A DNA stretch of 64,000 nucleotides from Odiellus spinosus (GCA_963920705.1 OY987234.1:3627351-3691350), one strand, 5' to 3'; positions 1-12,856 are shown, counted from the first letter of the stretch. Numbers and translations: made by a program. The notes: a model not told the origin generated them from the letters alone.

Positions 1-5
1 TGGCG

Positions 6-365
6 ATGGTTGATAGACGCCAAGAGGTAGAATATAGAGAAGCTGAACGTTCTAAAAATCTGTTGGCGATGGTTGATAGACGCCAAGAGGTAGAATTTAG
101 AGAAGCTGAACGAGCTAAAAATCAGATGGCGAAGGCTAATAGACGCCAAGAGGTAGAATATAGAGTAGCTGAACGTGCTAGAAATCAGTTGGCGATGGAT
201 GATAAGCGTCAGGGTGATGTATATAGGACAACAGAGCGTTCACAAAATAGAACCTCTGCGATTGAAAGAAGGGCTAACCCTTTGAATATAAAAACAGTTT
301 ATTTCAATACCATTAAAGAAGGGCCGACTTGGAAATGTGAAGGATGTTCTATTCTTTTTTTTTAA
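6..365 (+). pseudogene. Helitron protein N-terminal repeat region
   Basis: This 119-residue reading frame starts with about four tandem copies of a roughly 21-residue charged repeat (consensus like DRRQEVEYREAERxxNQLAM). It is probably coiled-coil forming. The end reads GPTWKCEGCSILFF, resembling a cysteine pair near the N-terminus of insect Helitron proteins. The frame stops in a run of T at 354-364, just where the related family proteins continue, so a slip in this homopolymer is the likely break. The frame is open at the left edge of the window, so the methionine at 6 need not be the real start. Confidence 0.6.
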
Positions 366-557
366 GGGATCAGGATCTCTAGTAAAATCAAATGTATTTT
401 TATCGGTTCCTGGTATTGAAACCCGGGTTTTAAACGAAAGGGTTTTTTATGCAGCGCTTGCAATAAAGCGGTTAAAAAAAAGGAGGTTCCAAAGTTTTCG
501 AGAGAAAATGGTTTTCAGTTTCCTGTTATACCAGAAGCTTTAGCAAGTATTTCGAAT

Positions 558-1850
558 TTGGATAAGAGAATGATATCGCCACGAATACCATTTATGCAAA
601 TAAGACGACGGGGTAGTGACCAACAAAGGGGTATTAAAGGGAATGTCGTTAATGTACCCATAAATATTGAGTCCACAGTATCCGTTTTACCAAGGTTACC
701 TCGTGACACAGACACCATTCAAATTGAACTAATGAGAAGGATGCAATATAACAGGCCGTTTATGCATGAAACTGTTCGGCCCAGAAAGATTATGGAAGCC
801 CTAAATTATTTAGTACGTACCCCTTTGTATCAGAAACATGAAATAACGATTAATCACAATATATTAGATCCAGTTCAGGAAGAGTTAGAATTTATTGTTG
901 ATGAAAATGATCATCAGAGACTTGACACCGAGGTGCCACAGATTAACTCAGAAGGTAATCTAGATGTTCAAAATAACCAAAGAGACAGCGATGTTTTATG
1001 GAATGAGCCTGATATTGTTAATCCTATCCCAGTGGGAAATCAGGACACGTTATTAGTTTCATTGTCCGATTTTTTACCACCTGATACTTTGCAAGTTAAA
1101 TTTGCTCCAGGAGAAGGGCAAAAACCTATGTCATTGTTATTTGACGAGGATTCGGAGGAATTATCTTTCCCTAGTATTTATGTTGGTGAAAAAAAAGAAC
1201 TCAGTGTCAAAAGTAGCTATGGGGAACTTCGAACTGCCGATCGCCGATGTGCGAAGAATCCTTCGAAGTTATTTTATTATTTGGTTAAATTAGAAACGAA
1301 AAAAATTAGTCAATCTATACAAGTGTGTATAAGAAAAAGTAAAAAAAAAGACGGGTCGTATTTCACGGCCGGGTATCTCGCCTCTGAGGGGGCTATTGAT
1401 ACGCTTATAAAGCACGATGATGGTTTTAGAGTTCTCGAAAGACTACAATCTTCTCCGTCTTATTGGCTACCCAGGCAAAAAGAGATGCTGGCGATGCTAA
1501 GACAACTTGGGACAGCTACTCTTTTTGTGACTCTTTCAGCTGCCGAAAGTAAATGGCCAGAGCTTTTAAACGTATTGCGCTCTACTTCTGGGCAAGAAGT
1601 TCTAGGAAACCAAGAGGTTTTAAGTTTAAGTTACGCCGAAAAAGCGAAGCTCATTCAGGATGACCCAGTTACTTGTGCTCGTTATTTTGACTACCGTTTT
1701 CGAGCTTTGCTTAAAGCTCTTCAGAAATTAGGTCCCCTTGGTATAGTAGAAGATTACTACTTTGGAGTAGAAATACAGCAAAGGGGCTCTCCTCAGCAAC
1801 ATGGGCTTATGGATAAAAGGGGCTCCAAAATTGAAGGACGACTTTTCTAA
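558..1850 (+). pseudogene. Helitron Rep/helicase N-terminal part (DUF6570-like plus start of Helitron-like N domain)
   Basis: The 430-residue frame opens with DKRMISPRIPFMQIRR, a highly conserved block in Helitron-encoded proteins, followed by GIKGNVVNVPI and a KIMEALNYLVRTPLY block. Residues from about 330 on (LFVTLSAAESKWPELL, then CARYFDYRFRALLKAL and VEIQQRGSP) match the start of the Helitron-like N domain. In intact elements the RGSP block runs into the Rep metal-binding HxH motif. Here it reads RGSPQQH and the frame then leaves the family sequence, so there is a frameshift near 1795 right at the catalytic motif and the nuclease cannot be active. Family homology also continues upstream of 558 in this frame (about 500-557). 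The ATG chosen is only the first methionine after a break. Confidence 0.75.
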
Positions 1851-2112
1851 TGTCAAAGAAGTAGAAAAGTTTGTCGATGAAATTATTGCATGCGCTGGTG
1901 AACATGACGATGAAAACTTAAATTTATTGACACGGCTACAGTTTCATAGACACACGACAACGTGTAAAAAAAAGGTTAATAATAGTTCAGTTTGCCGCTT
2001 TGGAATTCCTTTTCCACCCATGCCCCGTACTCTAATATATGATCCAAAGAAAAGGGTGGTTGGATCGGCAGAGGTAGAAAAGAAATGCAAAGAAAATAGT
2101 AAGCGTTTGTAA
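1801..2112 (+). pseudogene. Helitron-like N domain, continuation in another frame
   Basis: This is frame-shifted relative to the preceding Helitron frame. It starts with MGLWIKGAPK, which is the family sequence following the HxH motif, and continues through LTRLQFHRHTTTC and CRFGIPFPPMPRT, the conserved HxHxxxC and CRFxxPxPPM blocks of the Helitron-like N domain. It ends at a stop at 2110-2112. Similarity resumes to about 2240 with another stop on the way. The host copy is a relic. Confidence 0.7.
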
Positions 2113-3944
2113 GATACATTGCAAACTAAGGAATAGGAACTTTGGGTTGATACATTTGAGGAATTGTTAGCGAAATTACACATGACTGAAGAAGAGTATA
2201 TTTCTGCCGCTACTTACGATATTAAAAGAAAAAAATCCTAAAGATTCTAGGGTTAATCCTTATAATAAGGAAGTTTTGGGACTTTGGTAAGCAAATATGG
2301 ACATTCAGTATGTTCTCGGTCCGTCCGGGAATCGAACCCGGGACCACTCGCACCCTAAACGAGTATTATACCACTAATCAAACGGACCGTAATTGTGGTG
2401 AACCCCACCGGTCAGCTTACATTTCAAAAGAGAGTTACAATAAGATACCCTTAATTAAGCATGATACAAAACGACGGATCTATCCGGGAATTGAACCCGG
2501 GACCACTCGCACCCAAAGCGAGTACTATACCACTAATACAACGGACCGTTATTGTGGTAAACCCCATCGAGATGCCCAGAAGTAAACATGATTCATGGTC
2601 CAAATCTTGGAAACTAACCCGGGACCATTCGCACCCAAAGCGAGTATTATACCACTAAACCAACGGAGCGGTGTTGTGGTGAATACCCTCGGTCAGCTTA
2701 CATTTCAAATGATAGTTACAAAAAGATTCCCTTAATTAAGCATAATACAAAACGACGGGTCCGTCCGGGAATCGAACCCGTGACCACTCGCACCCAAAGC
2801 GAGTATTATACCACTAAACCAACGGACCCTTGCTGTGTTGTGCCCCATCGGTCAGCTTACATTTCAGAAGATAGTTACAAATACATCCCCAAACTTTAAC
2901 ATGATTCATGTTTATGATTCAAAACGACGGGTCCGTCCGGGAATCGAACCCGGGATCACTCGCACCCAAAAGCGAGTATTATACCACTAAACCCACGAAC
3001 CGTTATTGTAAAGAACCCCATCGGTCAGCTTGAATTTCAAAAGATAGTTACAATAAGATGCCCTTAATTAAGCATGACACAAAACGACGGGTCTGTCCGG
3101 GAATCGAACCCGAGACTACTCGCACCCTAAGCGAGTATTATACCACCAAACCAATGGACCCTTGCTGCGTTGAGCCGGATCGGTCAGTTTACATTTCAGA
3201 AGATAGTTACAGTAAGATGCCCAAACTTAAAAATGAATCAAGGTTATGATACATGATTCCTGGTACAAAACGACGGGTCTGTCCGGGAATCGAACCCTGG
3301 ACCACTTGCAACCTAAGCGAGTATCATACCACTAAACCAACGGGCCCTTTTTGTGTTGAGCCCCATCGGTCAGCTTACATTGCAGAAGATAGTTACAAAA
3401 AGATACCCTTAAATAAGCATGATACAAAACGACGGGTCCGTCCGGGAATCGAACCGGGGACCACTCGTACAATAAGCGAGTATTATACCACTTGTTGTAT
3501 CTTTGTTGAACCCGATTGATGAGCTTACATTTCAGAAGATAGTTACAAAAAGATACCCTTAAATAAGCATGATACAAAACGACGGGTCCGTCCGGCAATC
3601 GAACCCGGGACCACCCGCACTCTAAGCGAGTATTATACCACTAAACCAACGTATCCTTGTGGTTAATACAACTAAACCAACGGACCGTTATTGTGGTGAA
3701 CCCCATCGGTCAGCTTACATTTCAGAAGATAGTTACAAAAAGATGCCCAGAAGTACACATGATTCATGGTACAAATCTATGAGTCCGTCTTGGAATCTAA
3801 CCCGGGACCATTCGCACCCAAAGCGAGTATTATACCACTAAACCAACGGACCCTTGCTGTATTGAACCCCATCGGTCAGCTTATATTTCAGAAGAAGAAG
3901 ATCCCCAAACTTAAACATGATTCATGGTTATGATGCAAAACGAC

Positions 3945-4016
3945 GGGTCCGTCCGGGAATCGAACCCGGGCCCACTCGCACCCTAAGCGAGTATTATACC
4001 ACTAAACCAACGGACC
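3945..4016 (-). tRNA. tRNA-Pro(AGG), one variable-loop change
   Basis: Differs from consensus only in the variable loop (TGGGC for TGGTC). All stems, both promoter boxes and T4 are kept. It is the earliest near-clean copy in the window. Likely functional if expressed. Confidence 0.85.
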
Positions 4017-4110
4017 AATGATGTGTTGAACCCCATCGGTCAGCTTACATTTCATAAGATATTTACAATAAGATGCTCAGAACTAAACATTATTCCTAGT
4101 ACAAAACGAC

Positions 4111-4174
4111 GGGTCCGTCCGGGAATCGAACCCGGGACCACTCGCACCCTATTATACCACTAAACCAACGGACC
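4111..4174 (-). pseudogene. tRNA-Pro deletion class, representative (64 nt)
   Basis: Equal to the AGG gene except for an 8-base deletion that removes most of the 5' anticodon stem and the start of the loop, leaving CCCTATTATACC on the plus strand. It cannot form an anticodon arm. A box, B box and T4 remain, so it could still be transcribed. Other members include 4269-4332, 5899-5962, 6057-6120, 7868-7931, 9604-9667, 10253-10316, 17310-17373 and, alone in array B, 41189-41252. Confidence 0.9.
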
Positions 4175-4418
4175 CTTGCTGTGTTGAACCCCATCGGTCA
4201 GCTTACATTTCAGAAGATAGTTACAATACGATGCCCAGAACTAAACATGATTCCTAGTACAAAACGACGGGTCCGTCCGGGAATCGAACCCGGGACCACT
4301 CGCAACCTATTATACAACTAAACCAACGGACCCTTGCTGTGTTGAACCCCATCGGTCAGCTTACATTTCAGAAGATAGTTACAATAAGTTGCCCAGAACT
4401 AAACATGATTCCTAGTAC

Positions 4419-4422
4419 AAAA
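4419..4422 (-). terminator. Pol III T4 terminator of the reference tRNA gene
   Basis: After C73 the minus strand reads GTCGTTTTGT, so the T run starts five bases past C73, after GTCG. Four T is the minimal efficient Pol III stop. Most clean copies keep it at the same spacing. Confidence 0.85.
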
Positions 4423-4437
4423 CGACGGGTCCGTCCG

Positions 4438-4448
4438 GGAATCGAACC
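4438..4448 (-). promoter_or_regulatory. Pol III B box of the reference tRNA gene
   Basis: GGTTCGATTCC on the minus strand fits the B-box pattern GGTTCRANNCC. The central C (C56 of the tRNA) is the base whose loss defines the largest pseudogene class in the arrays. Confidence 0.9.
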
Positions 4449-4480
4449 CGGGACCACTCGCACCCTAAGCGAGTATTATA

Positions 4481-4491
4481 CCACTAAACCA
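4481..4491 (-). promoter_or_regulatory. Pol III A box of the reference tRNA gene
   Basis: TGGTTTAGTGG on the minus strand fits the eukaryotic A-box pattern TRGYNNARNNG exactly. It is the binding half-site for TFIIIC. The same 11 bases sit at the equivalent place in every consensus copy. Confidence 0.9.
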
Positions 4492-5407
4492 ACGGACCCT
4501 TGCTCTGTTGAACCCCATCGGTCAGCTTACATTTCAGAAGATAGTTACAATAAGGTGCCCAAAATTAAACAAGATTCATGGTTATGATACAAAACGACGG
4601 GTCCGTCCGGGAATCGAACCCGGGACCACTCGCACCCAAAGCGATTATTATACCACTAAACCACCGGACCGTTATTGTCGTGAACCCCATCGATCAGCTT
4701 ACATTTCAGAAGATAGTTACAAATAGATGCCCAGAAGTAAACATGATTCATGGTACAAATCTATGAGTCCGTGTTGGAATCTAACCCGGGACCATTCGCA
4801 CCCAAACCGAGTATTATATCACTAAACCAACGGAGCGTTATTGTGGTCTATACCCTCGGTCAGCTTATATTTCAAATGATAGTTACAAAAAGATTCCCTT
4901 AATTAAGCATGATACAAAACGACGGGTCCGTCTGGGAATCGAACCCGGGACCACTCGCACCCTAAGCGAGTATTATACCACTAAACCAACGGAGCGTTAT
5001 AGTGGTGAATACCCTCGGTCAGCTTACATTTCAAATGATAGTTACAAAAAGATTCCCTTAATTAAGCATGATACAAAACGACGGGTCCGTCCGGGAATCG
5101 AACCCGGGACCACTCGCACCCAAAGCGAGTATTATTCCATTAAACCAACGGAGCGATATTGTGGTGAATACCCTCGGTCAGCTTATATTTCAAATGATAG
5201 TTACAAAAAGATGCCCAGAAGTAAACATGATTCATGGTACAAATCTATGAGTCCGTGTTGGAATCTAACCCGGGACCATTCGCACCCAAACCGAGTATTA
5301 TACCACTAAACCAACGGAGCGTTATTGTGGTCAATACCCTAGGTCAGCTTACATTTCAAATGATAGTTACAAAAAGATTCCCTTAACTAAGCATGATACA
5401 AAACGAC

Positions 5408-5479
5408 GGGTCCGTCCGGGAATCGAACCCGGGACCACTCGCACCCTAAGCGAGTATTATACCACTAAACCAACGGACC
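5408..5479 (-). tRNA. tRNA-Pro(AGG), consensus copy
   Basis: Base-for-base equal to the gene at 4427-4498. T4 at 5400-5403. Its duplicate in the 5,646-bp segmental repeat is at 11054-11125. Confidence 0.93.
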
Positions 5480-5732
5480 CTTGATGTGTTGAACCCCATC
5501 GGTCAGCTTACATTTTAGAAGATAGTTACAAATAGATGCCCATAAGTAAACATGATTCATCGTACAAATCTATGAGTCCGTGTTGGAATCTAACCCGGGA
5601 CCATTCGCACCCAAAGCGAGTATTATTCCACTAAACCAACGGAGCGTTATTGTGGTGAATACCCTCGGTCAGCTTACATTTCAAATGATAGTTACAAAAA
5701 GTTTCCCTTAATTAAGCATGATACAAAACGAC

Positions 5733-5804
5733 GGGTCCGTCCGGGAATCGAACCCGGCACCACTCGCACCCTAAGCGAGTATTATACCACTAAACCAACG
5801 GACC
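5733..5804 (-). tRNA. tRNA-Pro(AGG), C48 changed to G
   Basis: One change at the variable loop/T stem border (C48 to G), which would weaken the 15-48 tertiary pair. Everything else is consensus. The same change is in its 5,646-bp partner at 11379-11450. Confidence 0.75.
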
Positions 5805-6878
5805 CTTGATGTGTTGAACCCCATCGGTCAGCTTACATTTCAGAAGATAATTACAATAAAATGCTCAGAACTAAACATGATTCCTTGTACAAAACGACGG
5901 GTCCGTCCGGGAATCGAACCCGGGACCACTCGCACCCTATTATACCACTAAACCAACGGACCCTTGCTGTGTTGAACCCCATCGGTCACCTTACATTTCA
6001 GAAGATATTTACAATAAGATGCTCAGAACTAAACATGATTCCTAGTACAAAACGACGGGTCCGTCCGGGAATCGAACCCGGGACCACTCGCACCCTATTG
6101 TACCACTAAACCAACGGACCCTTGCTGTGTTGAACCCCATCGGTCACCTTACATTTCAGAAGATAGTTACAATAAGATGCCCAGAACTATACATGATTCC
6201 TAGTACAAAACGACGGGTCCGTCCGGAAATCGAACCCGGGACCACTCGCACCCAAAGCTAGTATTATACCACTAAACCAACGGACCGTTATTGTGGTGAA
6301 CCCCATCGATCACCTTACATTTCAGAAGATAGTTACAAATCGATGCCCAGAAGTAAACATGATTCATGGTACAAATCTATGAGTCCGTTTTGGAATCTAA
6401 CCCGGGACCATTCGCACCCAAAGCGAGTATTATACCACTAAACCAACCGAGCGTTATTGTGGTGAATACCCTCGGTCAGCTTACATTTCAAATGATAGTT
6501 ACAAAAAGATTCCCTTAATTAAGCATGATACAAAACGACGGGTCCGTCCGGGAGTCGAACCCGCGACCACTCGCACCCTAAGCGAGTATTATACCACTAA
6601 ACCATCGGACCCTTGATGTGTTGAACCCCATTGGTCAGCTTACATTTCAGAAGATATTTACAATAAGATGCTCAGAACTAAACATGATTCCTAGTACAAA
6701 AACGACGGGTCCGTCCGGTAATCGAACCCGTGACCACTCGCACCCAAAGCAAGTATTATACCACTATACCAACGGACCCTTGCTGTGTTGAACCCCATTG
6801 GTCAGCTTACATTTCAGAAGATAGTTACAATAAGGTGCCCAAAATTAAACAAGATTCATGATTATGATACAAAACGAC

Positions 6879-6950
6879 GGGTCCGTCCGGGAATCGAACC
6901 CGGGACCACTCGCACCCTAAGCGAGTATTATACCACTAAACCAACGGACC
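6879..6950 (-). tRNA. tRNA-Pro(AGG), consensus copy
   Basis: Equal to the 4427-4498 gene. T4 at 6871-6874. Lies in the GATTATGATAC spacer type. Duplicate at 12525-12596. Confidence 0.93.
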
Positions 6951-7210
6951 CTTAATGTGTTGAGCCACATCGGTCAGCTTACATTTCTGAAGATATTTAC
7001 AATAAGATGCCCAGAACTAAACATGATTCCTAGTACAAAACGACGGGTCCGTCCGGGAATCGAACCCGGTACTACTCGCACCCTAAGCGAGTATTATACC
7101 ACTAAACCAACGGACCCTTAATGTGTTGAACCACATCGGTCAGCTTACATTTCTGAAGATATTTACAATAAGATGCCCAGAACTAAACATGATTCCTAGT
7201 ACAAAACGAC

Positions 7211-7282
7211 GGGTCCGTCCGGGAATCGAACCCGGGACCACTCGCACCCTAAGCGAGTATTATACCACTAAACCAACGGACC
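7211..7282 (-). tRNA. tRNA-Pro(AGG), consensus copy
   Basis: Equal to the 4427-4498 gene. T4 at 7203-7206. TTCCTAGTAC spacer type. Duplicate at 12857-12928. Confidence 0.93.
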
Positions 7283-10200
7283 CTTCCTGTGTTGAATTCC
7301 ATCGGTCAGCTTACATTTCAGAAGATATTTACAATAAGATGCCCAGAACTAAACATCATTCCTAGTACAAAACGACGGTTCCGTCCGGGAATCGAACCCG
7401 GGACCACTCGCACCCTAAGCGAGCATTATACCACTTATCCAACGGTCCCTTCCTTTGTTGAACCCCATCGGTCAGCTTACATTTCAGAAGATAGTTACAA
7501 ATAGATGCCCATAAGTAAACATGATTCATGGTACAAATCAATGAGTCCGTGTTGGAATCTAACCCGGGACCATTCGCACCCAAAGCGAGTATTATACCAC
7601 TAAACCAACGGAGCTTTATTGTGGTGAATACCCTCGGTCAGCTTACATTTCAAATGATAGTTACAAAAAGTTTCCCTTAATAAAGCATGATACAAAACGA
7701 CGGGTCCGTCCGGGAATCGAACCCGTGACCACTCGCACCCTAAGCGAGTATTATACCACTAAACCAACGGACCCTTGATGAGTTGAACCCCATCGGTCAG
7801 CTTACATTTCAGAAGATATTTACAATAAGATGCTCAGAACTAAACATGATTCCTAGTACAAAACGACGGGTCCGTCCGGAAATCGAACCCGGGACCACTC
7901 GCGCCCTATTATACCACTAAACCAACGGACCCTTGCTGTGTTGAACCCCATCGGTCACCTTACATTTCAGAAGATAGTTACAATAAGATGCCCAGAACTA
8001 TACATGATTCCTAGTACAAAACGACGGGTCCGTCCGGGAATCTAACCCGGGACCATTCGCACCCAAAGCGAGTATTATACCTCTAAACCAACGGACCCTT
8101 GCTGTGATGAACCCCATCGGTCAGCTTACATTTCAGAAGATAGTTACAATAAGGTGCCCAAAATTAAACAAGATTCATGATTATGATACGAAACGACAGG
8201 TTCGTCCGGGAATCGAACCCGGGACCACTCGCACCCAAAACGAGTATTATACCACTAAACCAACGGACCGTTATTGTGGTGAACCCCATCTATCAGCTTA
8301 CATTTCAAATGATAGTTACAAAAAGATTCCCTTAATTAAGCATGATACAAAACGACGGGTCCGTCCGACGGGACCACTCTTACCCTAAGCGAGTATTATA
8401 CCACTAAACCAACGGAGCGTTATAGTGGTGAATACCCTCGGTAAGCTTACATTTCAAATGATAGTTACAAAAAGATTCCCTTAATTAAGCCTGATACAAA
8501 ACGACGGGTCCGACCAGGAATCGAACCCGGGTGAATTCCCTCGGTAAGCTTACATTTCAAATGATAGTTACAAAAAGATTCCCTTAATTAAGCATGATAC
8601 AAAACTACGGGTCCGTCCGGGAGTCGAACCCGGGACCACTCGCACCCTAAGCGAGTATTATACCACTAAACAGTCGGACCCTTGATGTGTTGAACCCCAT
8701 TGGTCAGCTTACATTTCAGAAGATATTTACAATAAGATGCTCAGAACTAAACATGATTCCTAGTACAAAACGACGGGTCCGTCCGGTAATCGAACCCGTG
8801 ACCACTCGCACCCAAAGCGAGTATTATACCACTAAACCAACGGACCCTTGCTGTGTTGAAATCCATTGGTCAGCTTACATTTCAGAAGATAGTTACAATA
8901 AGGTGCCCAAAATTAAACAAGATTCATGGTTATGATACAAAACGACGGTTCCGTCCTGGAATCGAACCCGGGACCACTCGCACCCTAAGCGAGTATTATA
9001 CCACTAAACCAACGGACCCTTCCTTTGTTGAACCCCATCGGTCAGCTTACATTTCAGAAGATAGTTACAAATAGATGCCCATAAGTAAACATGATTCATG
9101 GTACAAATCAATGAGTCCGTGTTGGAATCTAACCCGGGACCATTCGCACCCAAAGCGAGTATTATACCACTAAACCAACGAAGCTTTATTGTGGTGAATA
9201 CCCTCGGTCAGCTTACATTTCAAATGTTAGTTACAAAAAGTTTCCCTTAATAAAGCATGATACAAAACGACGGGTCCGTCCGGGAATCGACCCCGGGACC
9301 ACTCGCACCCAAAGCGAGTATTATACCACTAAACCAACGGACCGTTATTGTGGTGAACCCCATCGATCAGCTTACATTTCAGAAGATAGTTACAAATAGA
9401 TGCCCATAAGTAAACATGATTCATGGTACAAATCTATGAGTCCGTGTTGGAATCTAACCCGGGACCACTCGCATCCTAAGCGAGTATTATACCACTAAAC
9501 CAACGGACCCTTGATGAGTTGCACCCCATCGGTCAGCTTACATTTCAGAAGATATTTACAATAAGATGCTCAGAACTAAACATGATTCCTAGTACAAAAC
9601 GACGGGTCCGTCCGGGAATCGAACCCGGGACCACTCGCACCCTATTATACCACTAAACCAACGGACCCTTGCTGTGTTGAACCCTATCGGTCAGCTTACA
9701 TTTCAGAAGATAGTTACAAATAGATGCCCATAAGTAAACATGATTCATGGTACAAATCAATGAGTCCGTGTTGGAATCTAACCCGGGACCATTCGCACCC
9801 AAAGCGAGTATTATACCACTAAACCAACGAAGCTTTATTGTGGTGAATACCCTCGGTCAGCTTACATTTCAAATGATAGTTACAAAAAGTTTCCCTTAAT
9901 AAAGCATGATACAAAACGACGGGTCCGTCCGGGAATCGACCCCGGGACCACTCGCACCCAAAGCGAGTATTATACCACTAAACCAACGGACCGTTATTGT
10001 GGTGAACCCCATCGATCAGCTTACATTTCAGAAGATAGTTACAAATAGATGCCCATAAATAAACATGATTCATGGTACAAATCTATGAGTCCGTGTTGGA
10101 ATCTAACCCGGGACCACTCGCATACTAAGCGAGTATTATACCACTAAACCAACGGACCCTTGATGAGTTGAACCCCATCGGTCAGCTTACATTTCAGAAA

Positions 10201-11053
10201 ATATTTACAATAAGATGCTCAGAACTAAACATGATTCCTAGTACAAAACGACGGGTCCGTCCGGGAATCGAACCTGGGACCACTCGCACCCTATTATACC
10301 ACTAAACCAACGGACCCTTGCTGTGTTGAACCCCATCGGTCACCTTACATTTCAGAAGATAGTTACAATAAGATGCCCAGAACTATACATGATTCATGGT
10401 ACAAATCTATGAGTCCGTGTTGGAATCTAACCCGGGACCATTCGCACCCAAACCGAGTATTATATCACTAATCCAACGGAGCGTTATTGTGGTCTATACC
10501 CTCGGTCAGCTTATATTTCAAATGATAGTTACAAAAAGATTCCCTTAATTAAGCATGATACAAAACGACGGGTCCGTCTGGGAATCGAACCCGGGACCAC
10601 TCGCACCCTAAGCGAGTATTATACCACTAAACCAACGGAGCGTTATAGTGGTGAATACCCTCGGTCAGCTTACATTTCAAATGATAGTTACAAAAAGATT
10701 CCCTTAATTAAGCATGATACAAAACGACGGGTCCGTCCGGGAATTGAACCCGGGACCACTCGCACCCAAAGCGAGTATTATTCCACTAAACCACCGGAGC
10801 GATATTGTGGTGAATACCCTCGGTCAGCTTATATTTCAAATGATAGTTACAAAAAGATGCCCAGAAGTAAACATGATTCATGGTACAAATCTATGAGTCC
10901 GTGTTGGAATCTAACCCGGGACCATTCGCACCCAAACCGAGTATTATACCACTAAACCAACGGAGCGTTATTGTGGTCAATACCCTAGGTCAGCTTACAT
11001 TTCAAATGATAGTTACAAAAAGATTCCCTTAACTAAGCATGATACAAAACGAC

Positions 11054-11125
11054 GGGTCCGTCCGGGAATCGAACCCGGGACCACTCGCACCCTAAGCGAG
11101 TATTATACCACTAAACCAACGGACC
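11054..11125 (-). tRNA. tRNA-Pro(AGG), consensus copy
   Basis: Second member of the pair with 5408-5479 (offset 5,646). T4 at 11046-11049. Confidence 0.93.
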
Positions 11126-11378
11126 CTTGATGTGTTGAACCCCATCGGTCAGCTTACATTTTAGAAGATAGTTACAAATAGATGCCCATAAGTAAACATG
11201 ATTCATCGTACAAATCTATGAGTCCGTGTTGGAATCTAACCCGGGACCATTCGCACCCAAAGCGAGTATTATTCCACTAAACCAACGGAGCGTTATTGTG
11301 GTGAATACCCTCGGTCAGCTTACATTTCAAATGATAGTTACAAAAAGTTTCCCTTAATTAAGCATGATACAAAACGAC

Positions 11379-11450
11379 GGGTCCGTCCGGGAATCGAACC
11401 CGGCACCACTCGCACCCTAAGCGAGTATTATACCACTAAACCAACGGACC
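11379..11450 (-). tRNA. tRNA-Pro(AGG), C48 changed to G (duplicate)
   Basis: Inherited the C48 change from the duplicated segment (partner 5733-5804). Confidence 0.75.
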
Positions 11451-12524
11451 CTTGCTGTGTTGAACCCCATCGGTCAGCTTACATTTCAGAAGATAATTAC
11501 AATAAAATGCTCAGAACTAAACATGATTCCTAGTACAAAACGACGGGTCCGTCCGGGAATCGAACCCGGGACCACTCGCACCCTATTATACCACTAAACC
11601 AACGGACCCTTGCTGTGTTGAACCCCATCGGTCACCTTACATTTCAGAAGATATTTACAATAAGATGCTCAGAACTAAACATGATTCCTAGTACAAAACG
11701 ACGGGTCCGTCCGGGAATCGAACCCGGGACCACTCGCACCCTATTATACCACTAAACCAACGGACCCTTGCTGTGTTGAACCCCATCGGTCACCTTACAT
11801 TTCAGAAGATAGTTACAATAAGATGCCCAGAACTATACATGATTCCTAGTACAAAACGACGGGTCCGTCCGGAAATCGAACCCGGGACCACTCGCACCCA
11901 AAGCTAGTATTATACCACTAAACCAACGGACCGTTATTGTGGTGAACCCCATCGATCACCTTACATTTCAGAAGATAGTTACAAATCGATGCCCAGAAGT
12001 AAACATGATTCATGGTACAAATCTATGAGTCCGTTTTGGAATCTAACCCGGGACCATTCGCACCCAAAGCGAGTATTATACCACTAAACCAACCGAGCGT
12101 TATTGTGGTGAATACCCTCGGTCAGCTTACATTTCAAATGATAGTTACAAAAAGATTCCCTTAATTAAGCATGATACAAAACGACGGGTCCGTCCGGGAG
12201 TCGAACCCGCGACCACTCGCACCCTAAGCGAGTATTATACCACTAAACCATCGGACCCTTGATGTGTTGAACCCCATTGGTCAGCTTACATTTCAGAAGA
12301 TATTTACAATAAGATGCTCAGAACTAAACATGATTCCTAGTACAAAAACGACGGGTCCGTCCGGTAATCGAACCCGTGACCACTCGCACCCATAGCAAGT
12401 ATTATACCACTATACCAACGGACCCTTGCTGTGTTGAACCCCATTGGTCAGCTTACATTTCAGAAGATAGTTACAATAAGGTGCCCAAAATTAAACAAGA
12501 TTCATGATTATGATACAAAACGAC

Positions 12525-12596
12525 GGGTCCGTCCGGGAATCGAACCCGGGACCACTCGCACCCTAAGCGAGTATTATACCACTAAACCAACGGACC
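12525..12596 (-). tRNA. tRNA-Pro(AGG), consensus copy
   Basis: Second member of the pair with 6879-6950. T4 at 12517-12520. Confidence 0.93.
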
Positions 12597-12856
12597 CTTA
12601 ATGTGTTGAACCACATCGGTCAGCTTACATTTCTGAAGATATTTACAATAAGATGCCCAGAACTAAACATGATTCCTAGTACAAAACGACGGGTCCGTCC
12701 GGGAATCGAACCCGGTACTACTCGCACCCTAAGCGAGTATTATACCACTACACCAACGGACCGTTAATGTGTTGAACCACATCGGTCAGCTTACATTTCT
12801 GAAGATATTTACATTAAGATGCCCAGAACTAAACATGATTCCTAGTACAAAACGAC

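Larger units (their letters stand above)
1..2290 (+). mobile_element. Helitron fragment, decayed, cut by array A
   Basis: Helitrons are rolling-circle DNA transposons whose RepHel protein has an N-terminal region, an HUH-type Rep nuclease and a PIF1-like helicase. Only the N-terminal part and the start of the Rep domain are seen here, spread over three frames. Recognisable blocks are a charged repeat region (6-365), the conserved block around ISPRIPFMQIRR at about 570-610 (a region annotated as DUF6570 in insect Helitron proteins), and the start of the Helitron-like N domain at about 1690-2110. A further readable stretch with TEEEYISAATYDIKRKKS lies near 2180-2240. No helicase part, 3' hairpin or CTRR end is present before the tRNA array begins at about 2317, and the left end is off the window. 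Family assignment is by recognition, not by search. Confidence 0.75.
4427..4498 (-). tRNA. tRNA-Pro(AGG), consensus copy, reference description
   Basis: Reads codon CCU (and CCC after A34-to-inosine editing) in cytosolic translation. The 72-nt cloverleaf has acceptor GGTCCGT/ACGGACC (7 pairs), U8, D arm GTT-TAGTGGTAT-AAT, anticodon stem CTCGC/GCGAG with loop TTAGGGT (anticodon AGG, U33, G37), variable loop TGGTC, T stem CCGGG/CCCGG with loop TTCGATT, and C73. No intron. The anticodon arm, variable loop and C73 are those of eukaryotic tRNA-Pro. Internal promoter and terminator are intact (separate entries). Expression is inferred, since an amplified family may be silenced. Confidence 0.95.

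Noticed and set aside
4427-4498. Mitochondrial or bacterial tRNA-Pro
   Set aside because: C73, anticodon AGG, internal A and B boxes and a T4 terminator fit a nuclear eukaryotic gene; bacterial tRNA-Pro usually has A73 and encoded CCA.
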